Positions 25,183 through 34,013 are shown, counted from the first letter of the stretch. The stretch: 64,000 bases of DNA from an uncultured Eubacteriales bacterium (GCA_905187695.1 CAJJIY010000005.1:1-64000), one strand, 5' to 3'. The notes: a model not told the origin generated them from the sequence alone. Translations and numbers: made by a program.

Positions 25183-25926
25183 ATGGGGCGTTTTGTGTTG
25201 ACGGTCAGAGCGCAGGGGGTGTCTTTCCTGCTTGCCGACAATGAGGGGAAAATATTGATGAACTCGGCGCTTTACGCCGGCGTGGATACCGCCAAAAAGG
25301 GGATCCGTTCGCTTGCAGCCGTTGCGCCGGAAGCACCGGTGATCGATAAAAGCATCGGCGAGCACGGCCCGAACCCGAAATTTGAGCTGTCGGGTGGAGA
25401 AGACGGCTTCTTCTTCCTTTTGCGTTCGGCCAACGGAAAGCCAATCTTCCGTTCTCCCGATTACGCGGATCGGGAAAAGTGTCTGCTGGCCATAGAGGCT
25501 CTCCGGAAGGGTGTCCGGGACGCCACCGAGACCGTTTACGAGCGGGAAGCGGGGTATTCCCCGGTGCGGACGCGCCGCTCCTGCGGCAAACAATGCGACA
25601 AACAAAAAGAAGGGAAAGAAGAAACGGCCGGGGTATCACCGGTTGTCCCCAGTGCAACCGGGGAAAGCGTACCGGACCTGCCCCGCGCACTTTTTTCGAA
25701 TCCCGAATCCGAAGAATCGGCCTTTGAAATGCCGCAAACCGGAGAGGACTTTCCGCCGCCCGAATCCTCCTTGGAGCAGACCTCTTCTGCGGACGAGCCG
25801 CTTCTGGTCATCCGGCTTTCGCCGAGCCGGATGCGGAAAAAAGCCGAGGCGCCCGCTTCCGATCCCCGTAAAAAAAGCCGGATCTCCCGCTTTTTTGAAG
25901 TCCTGAGGGGCGAAAAAAAGAAATAA
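25183..25926 (+). CDS. Double YegP (DUF1508) domain protein with charged tail
   Basis: A 247-residue protein. Two copies of a DUF1508/YegP-like fold are visible. The first (~1-58) has FLLADNEGKILMNSALY and AKKGIRSLAAVAPEAPV. The second (~65-120) has FELSGGEDGFFFLLRSANGK and the family signature of a Lys/Asn-Gly turn followed by a cysteine-helix (REKCLLAIEALRKG). The remaining half is a low-complexity tail rich in Glu, Pro, Ser and Lys with no recognisable domain. YegP proteins are small cytosolic proteins of unknown role. AAGGAGG precedes the ATG. The long tail is unusual for this family. Confidence 0.72.
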   Translation: MGRFVLTVRAQGVSFLLADNEGKILMNSALYAGVDTAKKGIRSLAAVAPEAPVIDKSIGEHGPNPKFELSGGEDGFFFLLRSANGKPIFRSPDYADREKCLLAIEALRKGVRDATETVYEREAGYSPVRTRRSCGKQCDKQKEGKEETAGVSPVVPSATGESVPDLPRALFSNPESEESAFEMPQTGEDFPPPESSLEQTSSADEPLLVIRLSPSRMRKKAEAPASDPRKKSRISRFFEVLRGEKKK

Positions 25927-25960
25927 TCGTAAATTTCATGCGGTTTTTCGCGCGGAACTC

Positions 25961-25989
25961 TTGATAACTTTCATTAAATATGGTAAAAT
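25961..25989 (+). promoter_or_regulatory. Sigma-A promoter for pgk-tpiA
   Basis: TTGATA (25961-25966), 17 bp, TAAAAT (25984-25989). Confidence 0.65.
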
Positions 25990-26046
25990 AATCATGTTTG
26001 AAAAAATTCTGCCGCTTGTGCGGCAAACGGAAAGGCGGATCTTTTT

Positions 26047-27342
26047 ATGACTTACAATAAGAAGACGATCGAAGACATTGATGTAAAAGGCAAAAAAATT
26101 ATTGCCCGTTGCGACTTCAATGTGCCGATGAAAGACGGCGAAATCACCGACACCAAGCGAATCGTCGGCGCACTGCCCACCATTCAGTATCTGCTGAAAC
26201 AGGGCGCGGCCGTGATCCTGTGCTCTCACCTGGGACGCCCGCACAATGTTTTCAATGAAAAACTGAAACTGGATAAAAAGGAAAAGAAAAAGATCGAGGC
26301 TCTGCCCGAGTCCGAGCGCGCCGCGGCCACAGCCGCCGCATTGGAAAAGGCCAAGGGCGATGTGAAAAAGCTGTCGCTGGCTCCCATTGCCGCCAAGCTG
26401 TCCGAGTTATTGGGCGTGAAAGTCGAGATGGCCAAAGATGTCATCGGTCCCGACGCCAAGGCCAAGGCCGCCGCGTTGAAGCCCGGTGAAGTGATGATGC
26501 TGGAAAATGTCCGCTTCCATGAAGAGGAAGAGGCCAACGATCCCGCTTTTGCCAAAGAACTGGCTTCCATGGCGGATATTTATGTCAACGATGCTTTCGG
26601 CACGGCTCACCGTGCACACGCCACCACAGCCGGTCTGGCCGACTATCTGCCCGCCGTGTGCGGATACCTCATTCAAAAAGAGATCACCGTCATGGGCAAG
26701 GCGCTTTCCGATCCGAAGCGTCCCTTTGTGGCCATCCTGGGCGGCGCCAAGGTTTCGGATAAGATCGGCGTGATCAACAACCTTATCGACAAAGTGGACA
26801 CGCTCATCATCGGCGGCGGCATGGCCTATACTTTCTTCCGCGCCATGGGCAATCCCATCGGCACTTCCATCTGCGAGGCCGACAAGCTGGATTTAGCCCG
26901 CGAACTGGTGGAAAAGGCACATGCCAAGGGGGTCAACTTCCTTTTGCCCGTGGACAATGTCATCGGCACGCAGTATGATGAGAACACCACTTTCATGACC
27001 ATCTATTCCGACTCGATTCCGGACGGTTGGATGGGTCTTGACATCGGCCACAAAACGCAGGAACTCTTTTCCAAGACGCTCATGGGCGCCGGCACGGTGG
27101 TCTGGAACGGCCCGATGGGTGTTTCGGAATGGAAGAATTTTGCCGCCGGCACCGAAACGGTTGCCCGCGCGGTGGCCGAATCCGGCGCCATCTCCATCAT
27201 CGGTGGCGGCGATTCCGCGGCGGCCGTGGAAAAACTCGGCTTTGCCGATAAGATGACCCATGTTTCGACGGGTGGTGGCGCTTCGCTGGAATTCCTTGAA
27301 GGCAAGGAACTGCCCGGCATTGCCTGCCTGCTTGATAAGTAA
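26047..27342 (+). CDS. pgk: Phosphoglycerate kinase
   Basis: A 431-residue glycolytic kinase that transfers phosphate from 1,3-bisphosphoglycerate to ADP. Substrate-binding motifs are CDFNVPM and CSHLGRP in the N-lobe and ENVRFHEEE; nucleotide-lobe motifs are [31 protein letters not shown] and [11 protein letters not shown]. The usual length is ~395. The surplus lies after SHLGRP, where about 35 highly charged residues rich in Lys, Glu and Ala ([19 protein letters not shown]) are inserted before the conserved [13 protein letters not shown]. It is followed 27 bases later by tpiA, and the two form a glycolytic operon. Confidence 0.96.
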   Translation: MTYNKKTIEDIDVKGKKIIARCDFNVPMKDGEITDTKRIVGALPTIQYLLKQGAAVILCSHLGRPHNVFNEKLKLDKKEKKKIEALPESERAAATAAALEKAKGDVKKLSLAPIAAKLSELLGVKVEMAKDVIGPDAKAKAAALKPGEVMMLENVRFHEEEEANDPAFAKELASMADIYVNDAFGTAHRAHATTAGLADYLPAVCGYLIQKEITVMGKALSDPKRPFVAILGGAKVSDKIGVINNLIDKVDTLIIGGGMAYTFFRAMGNPIGTSICEADKLDLARELVEKAHAKGVNFLLPVDNVIGTQYDENTTFMTIYSDSIPDGWMGLDIGHKTQELFSKTLMGAGTVVWNGPMGVSEWKNFAAGTETVARAVAESGAISIIGGGDSAAAVEKLGFADKMTHVSTGGGASLEFLEGKELPGIACLLDK

Positions 27343-27369
27343 TAAAGGAAACGAAAGAAGGATAAAAGC

Positions 27370-28137
27370 ATGAATCCCGCAAAAAGAAGAACCGTCATTG
27401 CCGGCAACTGGAAAATGAATTTTACTCCCGATGAGGCGCGCGCTTTCATCGAGGAGATCAAGCCGCTGGTGAAGGGAAAAGATAATTGCGACATCATTTT
27501 CTGCGCGCCTTATGTGACGATTGCCGCCGCAATGGAGGCCGCCAAAGGTTCCGCTATTAAGATCGGCGCGGAGAATGTGCATTTTGCACCCAAGGGTGCC
27601 TATACCGGCGAAGTTTCGGCCGAGATGCTGAAGGCGATCGGCGTGGACACCGTCATCATCGGTCACTCGGAGCGCCGCCAATATTTCGGCGAGACCGATG
27701 AGACCGTCAATCTGCGCACCAAAGCGGCACTGGCCGCCGGAATGCGCGTGATCCTGTGCATGGGCGAAGTCAAGGAACAGCGGCTTGCCGGTATTACCGA
27801 TGAAGTGTGCGCCATGCAGATCAAACTGGATCTTGCGGGCGTCAGCGCCGAGGAGATGAAGCGCGTCATCATTGCCTATGAACCCGTCTGGGCCATCGGC
27901 ACAGGCCTTACCGCCACTCCGGATCAGGCAGAGGAGACCTGCCATGTGATCCGCCGGACGCTTGCTGCCCTTTACGGCGAAGAAGTGGCCGAGGCAACGA
28001 CCATTCAGTACGGCGGCTCGATGAATGAGAAAAACGCGGCCGAACTGCTGAAAAAGCCGGATGTGGACGGCGGTCTCATCGGCGGCGCTTCGTTGGTTGC
28101 CGCGAAATTCAACGCGATTGTAGACGCCGCGCAGTAA
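27370..28137 (+). CDS. tpiA: Triosephosphate isomerase
   Basis: A 255-residue TIM barrel that interconverts dihydroxyacetone phosphate and glyceraldehyde 3-phosphate. Catalytic elements are AGNWKMNFTP (Lys), IIGHSERR (His), AYEPVWAIGTG (Glu on loop 6) and the phosphate loop QYGGSMN. Length is typical. It follows pgk closely and is ended by the hairpin at 28166. Confidence 0.97.
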   Translation: MNPAKRRTVIAGNWKMNFTPDEARAFIEEIKPLVKGKDNCDIIFCAPYVTIAAAMEAAKGSAIKIGAENVHFAPKGAYTGEVSAEMLKAIGVDTVIIGHSERRQYFGETDETVNLRTKAALAAGMRVILCMGEVKEQRLAGITDEVCAMQIKLDLAGVSAEEMKRVIIAYEPVWAIGTGLTATPDQAEETCHVIRRTLAALYGEEVAEATTIQYGGSMNEKNAAELLKKPDVDGGLIGGASLVAAKFNAIVDAAQ

Positions 28138-28165
28138 GCGCGGGCAGGCATTGTTTGCCTGCGAT

Positions 28166-28195
28166 AAAGGGGCTGTCGCAAGGCAGCCCCTTTTT
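28166..28195 (+). terminator. Intrinsic terminator between tpiA and rbfA
   Basis: AAGGGGCTG/CAGCCCCTT stem followed by TTT, placed 19 bases before rbfA. Read-through may supply part of rbfA expression. Confidence 0.75.
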
Positions 28196-28213
28196 AAGAA
28201 AGGAGGGCCGCAT

Positions 28214-28594
28214 ATGGCCAATTACCGTCGGGGACGGATCAATGACGAGATGCAAAAGGTCGTGGCTGAGATCCTGCGTGAACTCAAAGACCCCCGCGTG
28301 AGCGATGCGTTTCTCAGCGTCACGGGGGCGGAAGTAACGCCCGATCTCAAATATGCCAAAATTTATTACTCTGCGCTCCGGGGCGAGCCCAAAGAAATCA
28401 AAAAAGGGTTGGTTTCCTCGGCCGGATTTATCCGCAAGAAGGTGGCCGAGCGCATGAATCTGCGCATCACGCCGGAATTTACTTTTGTGGCGGATGATTC
28501 CATCAGGCACGGCGCGCACATTTCCGAATTGTTGAACTCGCTCACTTACAGTGAGGAATCACCCGAAAAGGACGGAAAAGGCGATGGCGTTTAA
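28214..28594 (+). CDS. rbfA: Ribosome-binding factor A
   Basis: A 126-residue KH-fold protein that assists maturation of the 30S subunit at the 5' end of 16S rRNA. Family motifs are RINDEMQKVVAEILRELKDP near the start, VTPDLKYAKIYYSAL in the middle and LRITPEFTFVADDSIRHGAH near the end. ATG 28214 follows AAAGGAGGG; the upstream in-frame ATG at 28151 lies before the terminator. It overlaps nrnA by 11 bases, the common rbfA-nrnA pairing of Bacillota. Confidence 0.95.
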   Translation: MANYRRGRINDEMQKVVAEILRELKDPRVSDAFLSVTGAEVTPDLKYAKIYYSALRGEPKEIKKGLVSSAGFIRKKVAERMNLRITPEFTFVADDSIRHGAHISELLNSLTYSEESPEKDGKGDGV

Positions 28595-29567
28595 GGAAAT
28601 GAGCGAGGCCGAGGTGCTTTTGCTTCTCCAAAAGAGAGAACCCACTCTCATTTTGTCCCATGTCAATCCGGATGCCGACGCTGTCGGTTCGGCACTGGCA
28701 CTTTCCATGCTTCTTTCGGCCTTTGGCGTGCCCGCGCTTTGCCTTTTCGGCAGTGAAGTGCCCAAACGGCTTTCTTTCCTCACAAAGGCGGGCGGAGAAC
28801 CGGGCGATCCTGCGGCATTGCCTCAGGAATTTGAGAATGCCAGAGCCGTGGCAGTGGACGCGGCTTCTCCCGCTCAACTGGGGGAACTTTTCGGTCTTTT
28901 CGGCGACCGGATCGTGCTTTCGTTGGATCACCATGGGATGAATACGCCCTATGCGCCCGGCATCTGCCGTCCTGCGGCGGCCGCCACCGGAGAAATTATT
29001 TATGATCTGGCGGCCGCGTCCGGCGCGGAATTGCCGCCTGCCGCCGCGCTTTGCCTTTATGCCGCCATTTGCGGCGATACCGGGAGTTTTAAATATTCCA
29101 ACACCACGCCGCAGACGCTGCTTCGCGCCGCCGCGCTCATGGAAATCGGCCATTTTGATGTAGCGGAGCTGACCGGTCGTCTTTTCGGCGGTAAAACGCG
29201 GTTACAGTTCCGTGCCGAGCAGGCCGCCGGTGACCGCGTGCATTTCTTTGCGGACGGAAAGGTGGCCATCACCACATTCACTTATGAACTTAAAAAAGAA
29301 CTCGGCGTCACCGAGGGTGAATTGGGCACGCTGGTGGACATTGCCCGCCCGATCGAGGGCGTGTCGGTCTCGGCCGCTCTTCGTCAGCCTGAGGAGGCTC
29401 CGGTCTTCCGTGCTTCGCTTCGGGCCAACGACGATGTGGATGTGGCGGCTGTCTGCGCAACTTTCGGCGGGGGCGGTCATCGCCGCGCCGCCGGTGCGAC
29501 GATTGAAGCGCCCGATATAGATACGGCCGAAAAAATGCTGCTGGACGCTATTTTGAAAGCGCTTTAA
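28584..29567 (+). CDS. nrnA: DHH family oligoribonuclease/pAp phosphatase
   Basis: A 327-residue NrnA-type phosphoesterase that degrades nanoRNA and, in characterised homologues, 3'-phosphoadenosine 5'-phosphate. Metal motifs are SHVNPDADAVGSALAL (motif I), the DHH triad in SLDHHGMN, and an Asp in YAAICGDTGSFKYSNT. The C-terminal DHHA1 domain ends with FGGGGHRRAAGATI. ATG 28584 overlaps the end of rbfA; an earlier in-frame ATG at 28551 would overlap more and lacks a better ribosome binding site. Confidence 0.92.
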   Translation: MAFKEMSEAEVLLLLQKREPTLILSHVNPDADAVGSALALSMLLSAFGVPALCLFGSEVPKRLSFLTKAGGEPGDPAALPQEFENARAVAVDAASPAQLGELFGLFGDRIVLSLDHHGMNTPYAPGICRPAAAATGEIIYDLAAASGAELPPAAALCLYAAICGDTGSFKYSNTTPQTLLRAAALMEIGHFDVAELTGRLFGGKTRLQFRAEQAAGDRVHFFADGKVAITTFTYELKKELGVTEGELGTLVDIARPIEGVSVSAALRQPEEAPVFRASLRANDDVDVAAVCATFGGGGHRRAAGATIEAPDIDTAEKMLLDAILKAL

Positions 29568-29598
29568 AAATCAGACCCGGTCAGGGTCTGATTTTTTT
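29566..29598 (+). terminator. Intrinsic terminator after nrnA
   Basis: TCAGACCC/GGGTCTGA stem flanked by A5 and T7. Confidence 0.88.
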
Positions 29599-29638
29599 GT
29601 GAATTTTATGCGCTTTTCCGGTAATACTTCAAGAGAAC

Positions 29639-29667
29639 TTGAAAAGCGGAAAATTTTGTGATATAAT
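29639..29667 (+). promoter_or_regulatory. Sigma-A promoter for the beta-lactamase-fold membrane protein
   Basis: TTGAAA (29639-29644), 17 bp, TATAAT (29662-29667). Confidence 0.75.
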
Positions 29668-29698
29668 GAAAAAAATTAAAAACGGAGGAGGGTACTGT

Positions 29699-31504
29699 AT
29701 GCGGCGCGTTTTGATAGGCTTGGTTGTCTTTTTGCTTCTGGTCTGCTCGCTTCTTCCGGCCGTGGCCGAGGCGGTGCCGTCTTCCGAATGTGTTCGGCTG
29801 ACGCAGGAGGCTGTCGGCGAATCGCTGGGTAAGGATACGCCCGGTGCGGCATTGACTGTTTTTGAAAACGGGACCCGATTGGTTTTCGAGGGGTTCGGCT
29901 ATGCGGATATAAAGAGCCGTGCGCTTATTACACCGGACACGGTGTTCCCCATCGGAGAACTTTCCGGGGTGTTCGTGCCGCTTGTGGCAATGACCCTGTC
30001 CGAAGAGGGAACCGTTCAGTTGGATGCGGACATTGCCACGGTTCTTCCTGCGGATTTTTCCAAAAAACTCTCGCTCACCTATCCGGTCACTTTGCGCCAG
30101 TTGCTTCTCGGTCGCGCGGGTTTCGGGGGGCGCACTTTCGATGTTCAATACAAAAAGGCCGCATACGGGTACGATTCTCTTTCCGATACGCTTCTTTCGG
30201 ATGTCCCCGCACAGATCCTGCCGCCCGATACGGTGTCCATGCCATCGCTTTTCGGGACGGCACTGGCCGCCTATGTACTGGAGTGTGCCACTGGAGAGCG
30301 CTATGAAGATCTTCTAAATACCCGCGTGCTCGGGCCGCTTTCCATGACGAAAACCGGATTTGAAGAGCCAACGGATGAAGCCATGACAGTCACCGGTTAC
30401 ACCGCCGCCGACAAGGGGCAGTTTTCGGGCGTTGAAAAGACTTTTCCGGCCCTTTACCCCGCAAACGGGATGTATTCCAACCTTGCCGATCTTTCACAAC
30501 TGCTTTCTTATTTCCTTGCGGGACACGGTGCACCGCTCTGCTCGGATACCGCATTTGCCGCATTTATGGAAGTGACGCGGTGCGGTGTTTTCAGAGAGGG
30601 AAATATGGTATTTCGCGCGGGTGAGCTTTCATTTTTTGCAGGCGGAACCGCTTCCGGGAGCGGGGTATCGTTCACTTTTTCGCCGTCCACCGGCCGTGGT
30701 GCATTGGTGCTTACCAATGCGGCCGGAAGCGCGCTTCTCTCATTGGGGGAAACGCTTTGCGGCGGTCGTGCGCGTGTATTTGCCACCTCGGCAGAAGAAC
30801 TTTACGACCTGAAACTTTTTAAAGGGGTCTACGGGTTGGGCTCCGGAGAGATCCGAACTTTTGTCGGTCGGCTTGAAACCATTAAAAACAGTCAAAAAAT
30901 CAGTGTGGGTGATGACGCCTGCCTTCATTTTGGCGGCAAACGGCTTCGGCAGATTGCACCCGGCGTTTTCGCGGACGCAGATGCGCCGGATGGCGGAAAC
31001 GTGGCGGTTTTGCAGTTCCTCTTTGACGGAGAAGGGAAACCTGTGGCGGCCGTGACTGCTGAGGGACAGTGCTTTGTGCCGCTGAAATTTTATTACGAAC
31101 ATCTGCCGGGCACGATTCTTTTCGGAACGCTGGTGGTGCTGGCCGTCTTTTTCCTTCTTTCTGGTGCGGCGGCCGTTTTTCGCCGGCGGATGCTGCGAAG
31201 GGACGGTGAGCCGGGTGAAGACCTTCGGTTTCTCCTGCCCGGCGTGCTTTCCATGGTTCTTTCGGTGTTTGTTCTCATTGAGGCCGCCGTGGGGTGGTAT
31301 GTGGGCGCGGGCGTGCTTTCCTCTTTTTACTATGCTTTCGCGGTGCTGACGCTGCTTCTTGGGACGGCCGCCACTGTGGCCTATCTGATTGCATTTGTCT
31401 CTACGATCCTGGATCGGAAATTGCACAGCCGTCTGGCCGGAACCGCTTTCCTTTTTGTCGCTTTTGTGCTGTTGGTGTATTTCTTCGGCCTTTCGGCCTA
31501 CTGA
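29699..31504 (+). CDS. Serine-hydrolase-like (class C beta-lactamase fold) membrane protein, catalytic motifs lost
   Basis: A 601-residue exported membrane protein. ATG 29699 follows GGAGGAGGG and opens a signal peptide. Residues ~30-380 follow the class C beta-lactamase/PBP-like fold (LTQEAVGESLGKDTPGAALT, LSEEGTVQLDADIATVLP, VLGPLSMTKTGFEEP, NGMYSNLADLSQLL). The last ~120 residues hold about four membrane helices, as in serine hydrolases fused to a membrane tail. The active-site SxxK is replaced by ELSG (E87, G90) and the Tyr motif YxN by P182-S-L, so neither nucleophile nor base remains. It is therefore probably a binding or scaffold protein rather than an enzyme. Confidence 0.78.
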   Translation: MRRVLIGLVVFLLLVCSLLPAVAEAVPSSECVRLTQEAVGESLGKDTPGAALTVFENGTRLVFEGFGYADIKSRALITPDTVFPIGELSGVFVPLVAMTLSEEGTVQLDADIATVLPADFSKKLSLTYPVTLRQLLLGRAGFGGRTFDVQYKKAAYGYDSLSDTLLSDVPAQILPPDTVSMPSLFGTALAAYVLECATGERYEDLLNTRVLGPLSMTKTGFEEPTDEAMTVTGYTAADKGQFSGVEKTFPALYPANGMYSNLADLSQLLSYFLAGHGAPLCSDTAFAAFMEVTRCGVFREGNMVFRAGELSFFAGGTASGSGVSFTFSPSTGRGALVLTNAAGSALLSLGETLCGGRARVFATSAEELYDLKLFKGVYGLGSGEIRTFVGRLETIKNSQKISVGDDACLHFGGKRLRQIAPGVFADADAPDGGNVAVLQFLFDGEGKPVAAVTAEGQCFVPLKFYYEHLPGTILFGTLVVLAVFFLLSGAAAVFRRRMLRRDGEPGEDLRFLLPGVLSMVLSVFVLIEAAVGWYVGAGVLSSFYYAFAVLTLLLGTAATVAYLIAFVSTILDRKLHSRLAGTAFLFVAFVLLVYFFGLSAY

Positions 31505-31691
31505 GCCGGTTGTCCGTAAGGGAAAAAGAAAAAGTTACGGTTAAAAGCATTGGCAACTTCCCATCTGCCCCTGGGCGCGTTTGTGATCGCGGTACTGCTT
31601 TTCACCGTGCTTTGCGCCGGAATATTCCGCTTTTTTGCGGGTGGCGGACGGCAAAGTGACGCACTGTGTCTTTTTTTGCTTTTCGGACTAT
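31505..31691. other. Intergenic region, no firm gene
   Basis: One frame (31550-31693, TTG start) reads as a 47-residue peptide with a single hydrophobic helix, but it has no ATG/GTG and only a weak ribosome binding site. Nothing else is recognised. Confidence 0.4.
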
Positions 31692-31724
31692 AAAAGAGGA
31701 AGCCCCGCGGGGCTTCCTCTTTTA
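31692..31724. terminator. Symmetric bidirectional terminator
   Basis: AAAAGAGGAAGCCCCGCGGG continues into a near-perfect palindrome flanked by A and T runs. It serves the plus-strand region on the left and the minus-strand Xre gene on the right. Confidence 0.85.
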
Positions 31725-31757
31725 AATATACAGGATTCAGAGAAACGGGACCGGTTT

Positions 31758-32006
31758 TCAGAGCCGGTCCTGTTTCTTTTGCAGGCAGCGAAGCAGTGCC
31801 ATCAGCACTTCTTTTGCCTCGGGTTCAAGGTCGGAAATGTCCAATGTAAGATTGGACTGGGTACCAAGCAGATAGTCCGCGCTTACACGGAAAGCGCGGC
31901 AAAGCCCCGCTATGCTTGAAATGGATGGGTCGGACAGAGACATTTCCCAGGCGTTGACGGCGCTTCTGGAAATCCCCAGTTTTTTAGCCAGTTCAGCCTG
32001 TGTCAT
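31758..32006 (-). CDS. Xre-type regulator lacking the first helix
   Basis: An 82-residue DNA-binding protein: QAELAKKLGISRSAVNAWEM forms helices 2-3 of a Cro/C1 helix-turn-helix, with SISSIAGLCRAFRVSADYLL as helices 4-5, then a short acidic helix. Relatives begin 12-15 residues earlier with helix 1 (LKKLRKEKGL type). Here the frame upstream of MTQ carries VENH preceded by unrelated hydrophobic residues, so the native N-terminus seems lost at about 32006. The break coincides with the left edge of the AT-rich island, which suggests an insertion removed the gene's start. It may be a broken gene. Confidence 0.55.
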   Translation of the reverse strand: MTQAELAKKLGISRSAVNAWEMSLSDPSISSIAGLCRAFRVSADYLLGTQSNLTLDISDLEPEAKEVLMALLRCLQKKQDRL

Positions 32007-32071
32007 GTGGTTTTCAACAAAATGTGTGTAATGGGAATATAAGATTACTACAAACAGCCTTTGATATAAAA

Positions 32072-32114
32072 ATTTAGACGGATAAATCGCTAAAATTTAT
32101 CCGTCTATTTTTTT
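32072..32114. terminator. Strong hairpin terminator at the left of the AT-rich island
   Basis: A 12-bp perfect stem TAGACGGATAAA/TTTATCCGTCTA with a nine-base loop, followed by T8 on the plus strand and preceded by AAAAATT. It would also end minus-strand transcription from the HEPN-like gene. Confidence 0.8.
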
Positions 32115-32255
32115 GCCTTATTTACGCTTTAATTTTATCTTCAAACTCGCAAGGATTTTGCGACAATTGCGATTAGGCGTGTCTTGTCTTGATACAAGTA
32201 ATGGAACCATTTTGGAAACGTAACGAATTCATAATTTGCAACAAGTATCGCAAGC
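32115..32255. other. AT-rich spacer, no firm gene
   Basis: The minus strand holds a ~40-codon open frame directly after the HEPN-like gene (with WFHYLYQDKTRLIAIVAKSL), but there is no start codon with a ribosome binding site. It may be a decayed gene end. Confidence 0.3.
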
Positions 32256-32804
32256 TTATTCAAAATCAATTAACCCAACTTTCGCTTTATACGCTCGCAA
32301 ATCATTTTGATATAATCCAATTACTCGAATTATCATTTTATTGATCTCTGAGGCCTTATTGGTCATGGGAATCAATTTTTCTTTGATATAACTATTTACT
32401 GTTTTTGAATCGCTCAAATTCCCAGAAATAACATTGTTCTGAAAAATCTTATGCACAATCAGTATTCTATAATCGTTTATTTCCTTAATCAAATCCGTCG
32501 CATTGTTCGGAAGTGAAGTGATTTCTTTCAGTTTGTCTTTTAATCTGCCCAATGTCCACTTTTCATCGTAGGTTTGAAAATAGTATTCATCATACTTTTG
32601 GCATATTTTTGAGACATTGTCTTTAGTCAAGCCTTCTTTTTCTATCTCTTTTACGGACAATTCATAGCATATGAGTTTTCTTAAATTAAACTCAAGCATT
32701 TGTGCGACTTCTATGAAAAAGCCAATATTAGTGTAAAATGCGATTCGAACTTCCGTATTATCTTTTGAGATATTAGAATTAAACTGTATTTGAATGTCTT
32801 TCAT
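32256..32804 (-). CDS. HEPN-like helical protein
   Basis: A 182-residue, mostly helical, Lys/Ile/Asn-rich protein that I do not recognise by name. Residues 113-118 read RILIVH within INDYRILIVHKIF. This is an Rx4H pattern at the start of a late helix, preceded by a long helical region, as in HEPN RNases of toxin and abortive-infection systems. The N-terminal helix FIEVAQMLEFNLRKLI also resembles the first helix of such domains. It lies 24 bases after a larger Xre regulator on the same strand, an arrangement seen in defence or toxin cassettes. The HEPN assignment is inference from one short motif. Confidence 0.55.
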   Translation of the reverse strand: MKDIQIQFNSNISKDNTEVRIAFYTNIGFFIEVAQMLEFNLRKLICYELSVKEIEKEGLTKDNVSKICQKYDEYYFQTYDEKWTLGRLKDKLKEITSLPNNATDLIKEINDYRILIVHKIFQNNVISGNLSDSKTVNSYIKEKLIPMTNKASEINKMIIRVIGLYQNDLRAYKAKVGLIDFE

Positions 32805-32828
32805 ATATTGTTATTCTCACCAACGGTT

Positions 32829-34013
32829 TTATATAACGTTTATATGTCCAAACTCCGGTTGCACGGGTTTCTTAATTGAAAATTCGATATAATCGGTCTC
32901 CAATAACAATTGATTATTTTTATCGGATTGTTTGAGAATGAAAGCATATTTTCCATAAGCAAGACCGTTTATAGATTTGTAAAAATCTTCGACTGGAACA
33001 TCACACTTTTTTATAATAGACCAACTCGATGGTTTTTGCACCGGACCATAAGGACCTCCAACGGTTACATAGTCTTTCGGTACAAAAAGTTTGATTTCGG
33101 TGTGGTCATATTCATCGCAACAAGGCTGAAAATAAATATTAACCAAATCGGATCCGGTAGATACCTTTATTTCAGCGGTTGCTAACAAATTGTCTTTCTT
33201 TGCTTGCTCCAACTTTGCATAGTATTGTTCTTTGTCGGCTTCGGTATAAGTAACATTAAGAATATAATCGGCGGCGATTTCGTTGATGAAAGAAAATTTG
33301 ATCGCATCTATACGGTCGTTAAAATCGACAATAATTTTATACTGGTTGTCGGAAAAAGGGATTTTTATCCATTTGTTGTTTCTGCGAACGGAAATAACAT
33401 CAAACGGAGGAATTCCTACATACTTCATATCGATAATTAAAGCGTATTGCGTTTTTGTTATATCTTCATCTTGCGTTATGTTAAATGAGTCCGCCGATTC
33501 ATCAAATGTGACGCAAGTATCCGAATGAACCGCATTTTCGGCACCGATTGGATAGCAGCGAGAAAAAACAAAAATCTTTAAAATCGCAAGATTGATAGCA
33601 TCTAACATTTTGAATCTGGTTATAAATTTAGCGTCAATTTCGCAGAGCTTTTTGAACACATTAAAACTTTTGTAGCGCAAAATATAATCAACAATATTTT
33701 TGCCATTTTCATCTTTAGGAAGATCCTTTACTTCCTTTGCCAAAACAACATCATCATTTTTGGCGCACAATTCTGCTTTGGATATAGTACCCACTTCTTT
33801 TTCCGTTATTTTCCCGGTCATAAGGTAATCTATTGAGACCTTGAACAGAGTTGCCAGCACCGGCAATTGAGATATTTCAGGAAATCCCGCTTCGCTTTCC
33901 CACTTACTTATAGTTTTGTCGCTGACATTAAGTTTTTCAGCAAGTTCTACTTGTGTCCAACCTTTTGATTTGCGCAAAGTTGCTATTGTTTTACCAATAC
34001 TATGTTCACACAT
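32829..34013 (-). CDS. Xre-family regulator with large C-terminal domain
   Basis: A 394-residue protein. Residues 5-65 form a Cro/C1 helix-turn-helix (TIATLRKSKGWTQVELAEKL, VSDKTISKWESEAGFPEISQ). Residues ~85-160 are helical. The rest (~165-394) is beta-rich and unrecognised, with VISVRRNNKWIKIPF and YGKYAFILKQSDKNNQLLL as markers. AAGGAGG sits before the ATG. It is co-directional with the HEPN-like gene, which it may regulate, and shares its AT-rich codon use. The DNA-binding domain is firm; the sensor domain is unknown. Confidence 0.75.
   Translation of the reverse strand: MCEHSIGKTIATLRKSKGWTQVELAEKLNVSDKTISKWESEAGFPEISQLPVLATLFKVSIDYLMTGKITEKEVGTISKAELCAKNDDVVLAKEVKDLPKDENGKNIVDYILRYKSFNVFKKLCEIDAKFITRFKMLDAINLAILKIFVFSRCYPIGAENAVHSDTCVTFDESADSFNITQDEDITKTQYALIIDMKYVGIPPFDVISVRRNNKWIKIPFSDNQYKIIVDFNDRIDAIKFSFINEIAADYILNVTYTEADKEQYYAKLEQAKKDNLLATAEIKVSTGSDLVNIYFQPCCDEYDHTEIKLFVPKDYVTVGGPYGPVQKPSSWSIIKKCDVPVEDFYKSINGLAYGKYAFILKQSDKNNQLLLETDYIEFSIKKPVQPEFGHINVI

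Noticed and set aside
31550..31693. 47-residue hydrophobic peptide starting at TTG
   Set aside because: No ATG or GTG, weak ribosome binding site and no recognisable relative.
32115..32255. Short minus-strand frame after the HEPN-like gene that reads like a protein fragment
   Set aside because: No start codon with a ribosome binding site; cannot tell a decayed gene from chance.
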